NCBI GenBank assembly: GCA_963710725.1
Contig: CAVQBJ010000008.1
Location: 930,001 to 994,000, forward strand
Source: CAVQBJ01 sp963710725
Lineage (GTDB): Bacteria; Actinomycetota; Thermoleophilia; Solirubrobacterales; Solirubrobacteraceae
DNA length: 64,000 nt
Direction: 5' to 3'
Shown here: positions 55,104-63,742 of the stretch, piece after piece
Position numbering within the stretch: the first letter of the stretch is position 1
Layout of the letters: each line of letters begins with the position of its first letter
Translations under genes and position numbers: made by a program
Notes under the pieces: model-generated
Database searches by the model: none
Seen by the model: the letters and a program-made list of their open reading frames with translations, nothing else
Told to the model about the DNA's origin: nothing

Positions 55104-57359
55104 ATGGGTATTCAGTCAACGCCCGTGCGCCTCGATCTGGAGGCGCTGGAGCGGGTTCTGTGCGAACAGACGCTCACGGGGACACCGTCGGATGCTGTAC
55201 GGGCGACGCTCAAAGCCGTGTCGGGCGCCGCGTTCTGTGTGTTCGACGCAGAACTGCGCTTCGTGTTCGCAGAAGGGCAGGCGCTGGGCGCCGTCGGTGG
55301 TCGGTCTGGAGCCGAGATCGAGGGCGCCCTGTTCGACGAGCTGATCGCCGTGTCGCCCGATGGCCTGCGCGAGGCCTATCAGGCTGCGCTGGCAGGCCAG
55401 AGAACCCAGGTCGACGTCCGCGGCGACTCGCGCACCTGGGAGGTGCATGCAGCGCCGATCTGCGACGCCGACGGCGAAGTGATAGCGGGCCTGTCGATCA
55501 CCCTCGACGTCAGCGAGGAGCGGTATCAGCAGCAGCGCATGAATCGAACGACGCGGGGCCAGGCGGCACTCACGGCCCTGAGCCGCCTCGCTGCCGAGGA
55601 TGCGGGCCTGGACGGGCTATTGCAGCAGGCCTGCGACGCGGTCGCGCACACGCTCGAGGTTGATCAAGCCGCCGTTCAGCAGCTCGATGAAACGTCCGGG
55701 CATCTGCTGCTGACCGCCGGCTTCGGCTGGCCCGGCGATGTGATCGGTCGCACCCGCCTGCCGCTCACCCAAGAGCGTCGAGGCGCCATTCTGGCCCTGT
55801 CGGGCGGTCCGCAGGTGCTGTCCGACGGATCCGCGAGCGATTCCGGCGCAGCGCTGCTCACCGCGGGTGGCTTCGCGAGCATGCTCTCCGTCCTGGTCGG
55901 GGGCCCGGAGCGTGCGTACGGGACGCTGCATGCCGTGAGCGTCTCGCCCCGGGAGTTCACGGACCACCAGGCCGCCTTCCTACAGGCGATCGCGAACATC
56001 CTGTGGAACGCGATCGAGCGATCGGATTCCGAGGCGACCTACCGCAGTGCCGCCCTGTACGACCAGACGACGGGCCTGGCGAGTCGAAGCCTCATGCTCG
56101 AGCGTCTCGAGCGCGCGATCGACCGCGCTCGCGCGGAGAGGTGCGCGGCGATGGTGCTGCTGGTCGATCTCGACAACTTCAACGTCATCAACGACTCCAT
56201 CGGTCGGCTCGCGGGCGATGAGCTCCTGCGGGCGCTCGCGCCGCGGCTGCAGACGGTCGCGCGCAGTTGCGACACGGTGGCTCGCCTGGGCGGCGACGAA
56301 TTCGCGATCGTGTGTGAAGGGATCGTCAGCGACGTTCACGCTCTCAGCATCGCCGAGCGCGTGGCGGCCGCGGTTCGCGAACCGTTCGACCTCGACGGGC
56401 GCCGCCACGTCGTGCAGGCGAGCGTGGGCGTGGTCGTGGACGCCGGCGGCTCGTCGGCCGACCTCATGGTGCGCGACGCCGACGCTGCGCTGCATGCCGC
56501 CAAGACGCTCGGTGGCGCGCGGGTCGAGCTGTTCTCGCCGGCCATCCGCCAGCGCGTCGTCACCCGCATGAAGACCGAGTCCGAGCTGTACCGGGCGCTC
56601 GAGCGCGACGAGATGCGGGTGCACTACCAGCCATTCTTCTCGCTGCCCGACCGCCGGCTCCTCGGCATGGAGGCGCTCGTGCGCTGGCAGCACCCGGACC
56701 GCGGCCTGGTGGCGCCCGACGAGTTCATTCCCCTCGCCGAGCAGACCGGCCTCATCATCGAGCTGGGCGCCTGGGTGCTGCGGACGGCCGCGCACACCCT
56801 GCGCGAGCTCCTGTCGTTGCGTCCGACCGCAGAGCCCTTGATGGTCAGCGTCAACGTCTCGGCTCGCCAGCTGCGACCGAAGGCCGGCCAGGTCAGTCTG
56901 ATCGAGACCGTCGAACGGACGCTGGCCGACGCTGGCCTTCCCGCCACGGCGCTCGCGCTGGAGATCACGGAGAGCACGCTGATGGACGGGGACGAGCTCC
57001 CGGTGCTGCACGAGCTCAAGGCGCTGGGAGTGCAGACGATGCTGGACGACTTCGGCACCGGACACTCCTCGCTGAGTCGACTCAGCGACGTGCCGCTCGA
57101 CGTCGTCAAGATCGATCGCCACTTCGTCAGCGGCCTCGGCGATCAGCAGAACCGCGAGCCGATCGTGGCCGCGATCATCGCCATGGCCGACGCTCTGGGC
57201 CTCGGCGCCATCGCCGAGGGAGTCGAGACCGACCGCGAGTGGGATTCCCTGGTGGCCCTTGGCTGCACGGCCGCCCAGGGCTTCGGGCTGGCCCGGCCGA
57301 TGCCCGCGGCCAACCTGATGTCGATGGCGGCCGGCCACCTCGGCAGGCACGCCGCCTGA
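55104..57359 (+). CDS. PAS-GAF-GGDEF-EAL c-di-GMP enzyme
   Basis: Soluble protein of 751 residues. A PAS-like domain (about 25-145; FCVFDAELRFVFAEGQALGA), a GAF domain (about 160-310; LLQQACDAVAHTLEVDQAAV), then GGDEF (about 325-480) with LDNFNVINDSIGRLAGDELL, intact LGGDEF near residue 396 and RSCD at the inhibitory site, and EAL (about 495-745) with MEALVRWQHP near 522, VNVSARQL, LEITES, MLDDFGTGHSSLSRL and IDRHFV. All phosphodiesterase residues appear present, so it could both make and hydrolyse c-di-GMP. It carries the only EAL in the window. The leader holds TTAGGCCAACT 23 bases before the ATG, shared with flagellin. Divergent HDOD-LuxR gene upstream. Confidence 0.93.
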   Translation: MGIQSTPVRLDLEALERVLCEQTLTGTPSDAVRATLKAVSGAAFCVFDAELRFVFAEGQALGAVGGRSGAEIEGALFDELIAVSPDGLREAYQAALAGQRTQVDVRGDSRTWEVHAAPICDADGEVIAGLSITLDVSEERYQQQRMNRTTRGQAALTALSRLAAEDAGLDGLLQQACDAVAHTLEVDQAAVQQLDETSGHLLLTAGFGWPGDVIGRTRLPLTQERRGAILALSGGPQVLSDGSASDSGAALLTAGGFASMLSVLVGGPERAYGTLHAVSVSPREFTDHQAAFLQAIANILWNAIERSDSEATYRSAALYDQTTGLASRSLMLERLERAIDRARAERCAAMVLLVDLDNFNVINDSIGRLAGDELLRALAPRLQTVARSCDTVARLGGDEFAIVCEGIVSDVHALSIAERVAAAVREPFDLDGRRHVVQASVGVVVDAGGSSADLMVRDADAALHAAKTLGGARVELFSPAIRQRVVTRMKTESELYRALERDEMRVHYQPFFSLPDRRLLGMEALVRWQHPDRGLVAPDEFIPLAEQTGLIIELGAWVLRTAAHTLRELLSLRPTAEPLMVSVNVSARQLRPKAGQVSLIETVERTLADAGLPATALALEITESTLMDGDELPVLHELKALGVQTMLDDFGTGHSSLSRLSDVPLDVVKIDRHFVSGLGDQQNREPIVAAIIAMADALGLGAIAEGVETDREWDSLVALGCTAAQGFGLARPMPAANLMSMAAGHLGRHAA

Positions 57360-57630
57360 GCCCCGCCGGGGCATGCCGGCGGCCCGGGTCGGCCACCGCC
57401 TCCCGACATCACCGATCTGGGGGTCAAGTCGCACCGCGCCGTGCCGATGATTGGGTTGTTCCGCGGGTTGCCATAACGTCCTCGCAGGACTCCCGCGGTT
57501 GGCAGTCAGATCCCCGCGTCACAGACTCCACGCCGGTCCCCCCGCCGGCGTGGAGTCGCGCGGCGTGGCTTGGCGCCCAGCGAGCCGCGCGCGAGGCGAG
57601 TCGTGTGCAACCGATAGCGTCTCGTGTTGC

Positions 57631-58290
57631 GTGAAGTCCGCGGACAGTCCAACCCCCGACGCTACGTTCCGCGAGCGGCTCCTCGAGGCATTGGCCGAGT
57701 CGATCCGCGAGAAGGGCCTGCAGCGCACGCAGATCACCGACATCGTGCGCATCGCGCGCACGTCGCGACGCACCTTCTACGAATGCTTCGCCGATAAGGA
57801 GTCCTGCTTCATCGAGATGATCGACGCGGCGCGCGTCTCGGTGCAGGAGGAGATCGTCGCCTCCGTCGACGCGCAGGCCTCCTGGCCGGTGCAAATCGAT
57901 CAGGCCGTCGATGCGTTCCTCGGGGCCCTGGCGCGCGATCCGGCGCTCACGGTGACCATCTCGCGGGAGCTGCCGGCGCTGGGCTTTCGCGGGTTCGCGT
58001 TTCAGCGTGAGGGCACCGAGCTCTATGCAGAGCTCGTGGTCGGACTGTCCCAATCGGACGAGATGCGGCGGGCCGGCGTGATGCCGATCTCGACCGCGAC
58101 GGCAGTCATGCTCGTCGGTGGGATCAGCGAGCTCATCGACCGCGCCGGGTTCCGCGGCGAGCCCGTGGAGTCGCAGGCCCCGGTCATCAAGGCCGTCGTG
58201 AAGGCAGTCCTCGACCCCGCCGCCGCACGTTCGTCGCCGGGCAGACCGAAGCCGCGCCAAGGCAGTCGGCCGGCCACGCCGCGCGGCTGA
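57631..58290 (+). CDS. TetR-family regulator (second)
   Basis: Regulator of 219 residues from GTG 57631. HTH region: FRERLLEALAESIREKGLQR, then TQITDIVRIARTSRRTFYEC and FADKESCFIEMI. The C-terminal domain is helical, with a Pro/Arg-rich tail. The frame is open from 57451, but the upstream 60 codons are Arg/Ala-rich with no homologous features. No strong ribosome site. It converges on the BVMO gene at 58310 with 19 bases between stops, so it may govern the BVMO-P450 operon through the double operator at 61292-61333, although it is not adjacent to that site. Confidence 0.85.
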   Translation: MKSADSPTPDATFRERLLEALAESIREKGLQRTQITDIVRIARTSRRTFYECFADKESCFIEMIDAARVSVQEEIVASVDAQASWPVQIDQAVDAFLGALARDPALTVTISRELPALGFRGFAFQREGTELYAELVVGLSQSDEMRRAGVMPISTATAVMLVGGISELIDRAGFRGEPVESQAPVIKAVVKAVLDPAAARSSPGRPKPRQGSRPATPRG

Positions 58291-58309
58291 CGCATCGAGG
58301 TGCCGCAGG

Positions 58310-59836
58310 CTAGGCGGCCCGGGCTCGCTGCGGCGGTCGCGCGCGCACCGGGTTATCGAAGCGCAGCACGTCGTCCTCGATCGTCCCGTGGCGCAGCGTC
58401 ACGAGGTCGTTGAGATAGCTCATGCCGAGTTGCCACGGCGCCTTCGTGCCCTGCTTGGGGAAGGCGTCGATCGAGCGCAGCACGTATCCGGACTCGAAGT
58501 CCAGCAGCGGCCGACGAGCGGCGTGAGTGTCATGCAGCTCGGGCACGCAGCGGCGGTGGCCGTTTCGGTCCATATGGGCGAGGACGCGGCACACGAACTC
58601 GCTGGCCAGGTCGGCCTTCAGCGTCCAGGACGCGTTCGTGTAGCCGATCGTGAACGCGAAGTTCGGTACGCCCGAGAGCATCGTCGCCTTGTAGGCCACC
58701 GCGTCGGCCAGGTCCACCGCCTTGCCGTCGACGTCGAGCGCCATGCCTCCGAGCGCGAGCAGGTTCAGGCCCGTGGCGGTCACGATCACGTCGGCGGCCA
58801 GCTCGTCACCGGAGGCGAGTCGCAGGCCCCGCTCGGTGAAGGTCTCGATCTGGTCGGTGACGACCGACGCCGTGCCGTCGCGGATGACCTTGAACAGGTC
58901 GCCGTCGCGCGCGAGGCACAGCCGCTGGTCCCACGGGTCATAGCGCGGAGCGAAGTGCGTGTCGATGTCGTAGCCCGGGGGCAGCTGGCGCTCGAGCAAG
59001 CCGCGCAGCATGCGCTTGACGACCGTCGGGCGACGGCGACTGAGCTGATAGATGAACGTGGACATGAGGACGTTCTTCCAGCGTGTCACCCAATGCGCGT
59101 GCCGCCGTGACAGGAACGAGCGCAACCGCCGCTCGAGAGGGTCCTCGCCCGGGATCGAGAGCACATAGGACGGAGAGCGCTGCAGCATCGTCACGTGGGC
59201 GGCGCGCTCGGCCATGGCCGGCACGAGCGTCACGGCGGTCGCGCCGCTGCCGATCACGACCACCCGCTTGCCGGCGTAGTCGAGCCCCTCCGGCCAGCGC
59301 TGCGGATGGACGAGCTCGCCCTCGAAGCGCTCCGTACCCGCGAACGCCGGCGTGTACCCCTCGTCGTAGCGGTAGTAACCGGTGCACACGCACAGGAAGG
59401 CGCAGGTCAGGCGTACCGTGTCGTCGCTGTCGGCGAGCCGGACCTTCACCGTCCAGCGGCAGTCCCCGCTCGACCACGACGCGCCGATCACGCGATGACC
59501 GAAGCGGATATGGGGGTCGATCCCGTAATCGGCGACGGTCTCCTGCAGATAGCGCAGGATCGATGAGCCGTCGGCGATCGCCGATTCCTCGGTCCAGGGG
59601 CGAAAGCGATAGCCGAGCGTGTGCATGTCCGAGTCCGAGCGGATCCCCGGATAGCGAAACAGGTCCCACGTCCCGCCGAGCGCCTGGCGCGCCTCGAGGA
59701 TCGCGTACGTCTTACCCGGCAGCTTGGACTGCAGGTGGTACGCGGCGCCGATCCCCGACAGGCCCGCGCCCACGATCAGGACATCCACGTGCTCAGCCAC
59801 GTCGGCTGCCTGGGACACCGCGGCCTCGCTCGTCAT
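58310..59836 (-). CDS. Baeyer-Villiger monooxygenase (EthA-like)
   Basis: FAD/NADPH monooxygenase of 508 residues. FAD site VLIVGAGLSGIGAAYHLQSK, LGGTWDLFRYPGIRSDSDMH (EthA-like), BVMO fingerprint FEGELVHPQRWP (F-x-G-x3-H-x3-W-P), NADPH site VVIGSGATAVTLVPAMAE, and DVIVTATGLNLLALGG. It is closer to the EthA group than to the other BVMO in this window. It begins 6 bases after the P450 stop, so they form an operon with P450 first. Likely role: oxygenation of a ketone produced from the hydroxylated P450 product, perhaps with a dehydrogenase encoded elsewhere. Confidence 0.92.
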   Translation of the reverse strand: MTSEAAVSQAADVAEHVDVLIVGAGLSGIGAAYHLQSKLPGKTYAILEARQALGGTWDLFRYPGIRSDSDMHTLGYRFRPWTEESAIADGSSILRYLQETVADYGIDPHIRFGHRVIGASWSSGDCRWTVKVRLADSDDTVRLTCAFLCVCTGYYRYDEGYTPAFAGTERFEGELVHPQRWPEGLDYAGKRVVVIGSGATAVTLVPAMAERAAHVTMLQRSPSYVLSIPGEDPLERRLRSFLSRRHAHWVTRWKNVLMSTFIYQLSRRRPTVVKRMLRGLLERQLPPGYDIDTHFAPRYDPWDQRLCLARDGDLFKVIRDGTASVVTDQIETFTERGLRLASGDELAADVIVTATGLNLLALGGMALDVDGKAVDLADAVAYKATMLSGVPNFAFTIGYTNASWTLKADLASEFVCRVLAHMDRNGHRRCVPELHDTHAARRPLLDFESGYVLRSIDAFPKQGTKAPWQLGMSYLNDLVTLRHGTIEDDVLRFDNPVRARPPQRARAA

Positions 59837-59842
59837 CTCAGC

Positions 59843-61279
59843 TCACGCCACGGTCGCCACGGACCGCTCGGCGAGATCGAGGCTCCGCGGGGCGTGCGGG
59901 CCGCTGCCCCGCGGACGCACGACCGCCTGCCCGCCGGAGCCCGCCGACCAGGCAACACCGAGGTATTTCCAGGCTTCGTCCGCCGCCGCGGTGGGCACGA
60001 GCTCGAATCGCTGCAGGATGACCCGGAGTACGACGTCCAGCTCCATGTGAGCGAACGTCGCGCCGATGCACCGCCGCACGCCACCGCCGAACGGGATCCA
60101 TGAATACGTGTCCGGGACGGTGTCGAGGAAGCGGTCGGGATCGAAGCGATCGGGACGGGGAAACAGCCGTGGGTCATAGTGCGTCAGACACGCCGCGAGC
60201 AGGATGCGCGTCCCCACCGGGAGGCGGTAGCCGCCGAGCTCGAACGGCTGGCGCGCGTAGCGCCCGGCGAAGGCGATCACGGGCCGGGTGCGCTGGATCT
60301 CGCGGATCGTGGCGTCACGCAGGCTGCGCCCGCCTGCATCGACCTCCTCAACGAGGCGCCTCAGGACGTCGGGGTGGCGGCGCAGGCGCTCGATCCCCCA
60401 GCTCAGCGTGTGGGCGGTCGTCTCGTGGCCGGCGGCGAACATCGTCACCAGCTGGTCGCGGATCTCGGGGTTGCCCATCGGCCTACCGTCGTCGTAGCGG
60501 GCCTGCACCATGAGCGACAGCACGTCCGGGCGCGAGGACAGAGCCGGATCGGCCTTGGCCTCGGCGATCAGCTCATCGCAGATCGCGTCGATTCGCGCGC
60601 GGAGGCGCCGGAAGCGGCTCCACGGCGACCGCCGTCCGAGGTCGCGCTGCATCCAGCGCGCGACCGCCAGACGCGTGCCCAGGGCAGTCCAGGGACCGAT
60701 GAGCTCCTCGAGGGCCACGAGATGCTCGCCCTCGGCGCCGAACACGGCGCGCAGGATCGCTCGCAGGGTGATGCGGTGAAATGGCCCGGCCGTGGAGAAC
60801 TCCACGTCGTGCGGCCAGCTGTCCATCTCGGTACGGGCGATCTCCTCGATCAGCGGCTCGTATTGCCTCATCCTCTGACCCTTGAACGGAGGGAGCAGGA
60901 GCTTGCGCTGATGCATGTGCTGCTCCTCGTCGATGCCGAGCAGCGAGTGCGGTCCAAGTATCTGGCGGAGCGGGCTCTCGGTGCCGGCGTGCAGCGTCTT
61001 CGGATCGGCGCGAAACGTCTGCCTGATCAGCTCGGGGTCCGACACGACGACCGCCCGGCCGAAGCCGGCCACGCGCACGCTGAACATCGGGCCGTAGCGA
61101 CGGCGGGCGCGCTCCAGGAACGGGCGCTCGCGGGTCATCATCGCGAGCGTCTGCAGGGCGAGCGGCACGCGCGGGCCAGGTGGCAGCCCGTCGATTGGGA
61201 GCCTGCTTGCTTTGGTCATCGCCGCCGTGTTCTCGATCGCCGTGTTCTCGATGCGGTGCCTGGTGGCCTGCTGGAGCAT
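59843..61279 (-). CDS. Cytochrome P450 (cluster 2)
   Basis: Soluble P450 of 478 residues. Heme motif FGGGVRRCIGATFAHMEL (Cys near 403), I-helix FAAGHETTAHTLSWGIERL, K-helix region EIQRTRPVIAFAGRYAR, where ExxR reads EIQR. The C-helix HMHQRKLLLPPFKGQRMR resembles the P450 at 17002-18456. ATG 61279 with GGGAG 6 bases upstream; a later ATG at 61219 is an alternative start, and the sequence between contains the short repeat IENTAIENTA. First gene of the P450-BVMO operon. Two palindromic operators lie 13-54 bases before the start. Confidence 0.92.
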   Translation of the reverse strand: MLQQATRHRIENTAIENTAAMTKASRLPIDGLPPGPRVPLALQTLAMMTRERPFLERARRRYGPMFSVRVAGFGRAVVVSDPELIRQTFRADPKTLHAGTESPLRQILGPHSLLGIDEEQHMHQRKLLLPPFKGQRMRQYEPLIEEIARTEMDSWPHDVEFSTAGPFHRITLRAILRAVFGAEGEHLVALEELIGPWTALGTRLAVARWMQRDLGRRSPWSRFRRLRARIDAICDELIAEAKADPALSSRPDVLSLMVQARYDDGRPMGNPEIRDQLVTMFAAGHETTAHTLSWGIERLRRHPDVLRRLVEEVDAGGRSLRDATIREIQRTRPVIAFAGRYARQPFELGGYRLPVGTRILLAACLTHYDPRLFPRPDRFDPDRFLDTVPDTYSWIPFGGGVRRCIGATFAHMELDVVLRVILQRFELVPTAAADEAWKYLGVAWSAGSGGQAVVRPRGSGPHAPRSLDLAERSVATVA

Positions 61280-61291
61280 GTCATCTCCCGA

Positions 61292-61333
61292 CGGTATTCG
61301 TGGATACCGAGGCGGATGGTACGTGCAAGTACC
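61292..61333. promoter_or_regulatory. Twin palindromic operators (P450/tandem-GGDEF intergenic)
   Basis: CGGTAT-N6-ATACCG (61292-61309) and GGTAC-N6-GTACC (61318-61333) share the consensus GGTAY-N6-RTACC with equal spacing; centres are 25 bp apart. They lie between the divergent P450 and the third tandem-GGDEF gene and could control either or both. Confidence 0.65.
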
Positions 61334-61433
61334 TCAACGTGCAAGGCTCTTGGCGCTCGTCGAGGCGCCACAAAGCTCAGCAGCCTGCGGCCAACCAGTT
61401 CACCGCGCGCCGCAGAGACGCCGATGCGTGATT

Positions 61434-63689
61434 GTGGGGACCTCCAGCTTCCTGTGCCGAAGCAGCTCGGAGCGCGGGCGGCTCGTCGACATGCGTCGGC
61501 GTCTGCGCTGGGTCGAGCCGATCGCCTTGGGACTGCCGCTCCTTGCGATGGTCGCCGGGGTCGGTACGTTTGGCTGGGCGGCGGTTCTGCCCGCGGGCCT
61601 GGGCGTGATGGTGTTCCTCGCCGCGCCGCGACTGCTGCCTCCCGATCGGCGACCCGAGCTGGTCGCGGTCGCGGCGTTCGTCGCCGCGCAACTGCTCCTG
61701 GCCACCACGATCGTCGTGGCCAGTGGTGGGCGTGAGTACCTGCTGCCGATGCTCGTGCTGCCGATGGTGCTGTTCGGCGTGCTCTTCCCCGCCCGCGTGA
61801 CAATTCCGGGCATCGTGTTCACGTCGCTGCTGATCGTCGGCGTCGGACTCGGATTCGACCGCGCCGAGGTGCTCGCCTCCCCACCCGTCCTGTATGCGCC
61901 GATCCTGGTCCTCGTCGTATTCACGCTGTCCGCGGTCCAGATCCGCAACCTGGACGCCGACACGCGCTCGACGGTCGTGGTCGACCGTCTCACCGGGCTG
62001 CTCAACCGGGCCGCGCTCGGCGCGCGAGCGGGCGAGCTGACCCATCAGGCGGCGGTCACCGGCGAGCCGGTCGCGGTGATCATCGCCGACGTCGATCACT
62101 TCAAGACGATCAATGACCGCCACGGCCACGCGGCGGGCGACTCCGTGCTGAAGGAGGTCGCGGCTCGTCTGCGCGGATGCGTCGGCGGCTTCGAGCCCAT
62201 CTACCGCCTCGGCGGCGAGGAGTTCCTGCTCCTTCTCGCCGGCACCGACGCCGCCGGCGCGACCGCCGCCGCTCAGCGGTTGCGCCGCGCTGTGGGCGAA
62301 CAGCCCGTCCTCGATCTCGACGTGACGATGTCCCTCGGGGTTGCGGCCTCCGCGCCCGGCCAGCCGTTCGACTTCGAGGCCATCTTCGCTCGCGCCGACG
62401 CGGCGCTCTATGAGGCCAAGCGCGCCGGGCGCGACCGGGTGAGCAGATCGCATGCCGACCGGCCAGGCCCGACACCGTCGGAGCTGCACTCGGTCGCCCC
62501 GGCCGGCGGGCGACCCGGCGCCAGCCCGGAGATGGTGCCCGTGGAAGGCCCGGGCGTGGCCGGCTGGCGCGAGCGAATCGCCCGCCAGGAAGCCGAAGCG
62601 GGTAGCTGGCTGGTGCGCGACGAGATCGAGCGCGAGCACCTGCTCGAGCTCAACCGCCGCCTGCGGAGCGTGTTTGCGGGCGGAGCGGCGATCGCGTTCG
62701 TGGGCATCACCGTGGCTGCCCCCTGGTACGGCTGGCTGACGCTCGTGCCACCGGTGATCGTCGCCATCGGCTTCAACGCCATGGTGTTCAAGCTCGAGCG
62801 CCTGCGTCGTCCGGAGTATGCGCTGGCGATCGGCTGGCTCGCCTTCCAGGCCAGCATCTGCGCTGGGTTCTGCCTCTCCACCGGCGCACCGCTGTTCGCG
62901 CTGTACCTCTTCATGATCATGGTGATCAGCGCCGCGGCCATCTTTCCCGCGCGCGGCGCGATCGTCGGCGTCGCGTTCACCGCCGTGCTCATGGCGATCG
63001 CCGCCGCCGAGCGCGCCCCGCACCTCGTCGCCCTGCACCCCGCCGTCCTGCTCCTCCCGCTCGCCGGCCTCGTGGGCGTCGGCGGCATCGGCTGGGCGGT
63101 CGGGCAGTCGGCGGTCGACCATCGCAGCGCCGCGGTCGTCGACCACCTCACCGGCCTGCTCAACCGGACGGCGCTCGAGGCGCGCTCGGCCGAGCTGGCC
63201 GCCCAGTCCGCACTGACCGGCGAACCGGTCGCGGTCATCGTCACGGACCTCGATCGCTTCAAGGCGGTCAACGATCATCACGGACACGCCGTCGGGGATA
63301 TCGTGCTGCGCGAGGCGGCCTACCGCATCCGCAAGTGCCTGCGCGCGTTCGAGTCGGCGTACCGATTCGGCGGCGAGGAATTCGTCATCCTGCTGGCCGG
63401 CGTCGACGAAGGCGAGGCGGCCACCGTCGCCGAGCGGCTGTGGAACGCGGTCCGTTGCGAGCCGATCAGCAAGCTGAGCGTGACCGTGTCGGTCGGCGTT
63501 GCCGCCTCCTCGGCCGGCGAGCCGTTCGACTACGCCGGTGTGTTCGCGCGCGCCGACGCGGCGCTGTTCGACGCCAAGCGCGGCGGGCGCGACCGCGTGC
63601 TGGTCGCCCGCACCTCGGCGCCAGCCCCTGCGACGTCGGCGTCGGCGACCCGCGAGCTTGCAATGGCCGGCGAATCCGCAACCGGCTAA
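61434..63689 (+). CDS. Tandem membrane-GGDEF diguanylate cyclase, copy C
   Basis: Third tandem-family member, 751 residues from GTG 61434 (VGTSSFLCRSSSERGRL). This start is chosen because the paralogues also have exactly five residues before the FLCR/LILR position; the frame is open to 61212, but that part overlaps the P450 start and is unlike the family. GGDEF 1: DVDHFKTIND, RLGGEEF near 260; inhibitory position GGFE. GGDEF 2: DLDRFKAVND, RFGGEEF near 646; position RAFE. Second half starts EIEREHLLELNRRLRSVFAG. Each half has about six membrane helices. It is divergent from the P450-BVMO operon and may share the twin operators. Confidence 0.9.
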   Translation: MGTSSFLCRSSSERGRLVDMRRRLRWVEPIALGLPLLAMVAGVGTFGWAAVLPAGLGVMVFLAAPRLLPPDRRPELVAVAAFVAAQLLLATTIVVASGGREYLLPMLVLPMVLFGVLFPARVTIPGIVFTSLLIVGVGLGFDRAEVLASPPVLYAPILVLVVFTLSAVQIRNLDADTRSTVVVDRLTGLLNRAALGARAGELTHQAAVTGEPVAVIIADVDHFKTINDRHGHAAGDSVLKEVAARLRGCVGGFEPIYRLGGEEFLLLLAGTDAAGATAAAQRLRRAVGEQPVLDLDVTMSLGVAASAPGQPFDFEAIFARADAALYEAKRAGRDRVSRSHADRPGPTPSELHSVAPAGGRPGASPEMVPVEGPGVAGWRERIARQEAEAGSWLVRDEIEREHLLELNRRLRSVFAGGAAIAFVGITVAAPWYGWLTLVPPVIVAIGFNAMVFKLERLRRPEYALAIGWLAFQASICAGFCLSTGAPLFALYLFMIMVISAAAIFPARGAIVGVAFTAVLMAIAAAERAPHLVALHPAVLLLPLAGLVGVGGIGWAVGQSAVDHRSAAVVDHLTGLLNRTALEARSAELAAQSALTGEPVAVIVTDLDRFKAVNDHHGHAVGDIVLREAAYRIRKCLRAFESAYRFGGEEFVILLAGVDEGEAATVAERLWNAVRCEPISKLSVTVSVGVAASSAGEPFDYAGVFARADAALFDAKRGGRDRVLVARTSAPAPATSASATRELAMAGESATG

Positions 63690-63742
63690 TCGTCCCGGCG
63701 CCGCATGCGGCTCAGCGCGGCGGCGCTCGGCCTGACTGCGAC

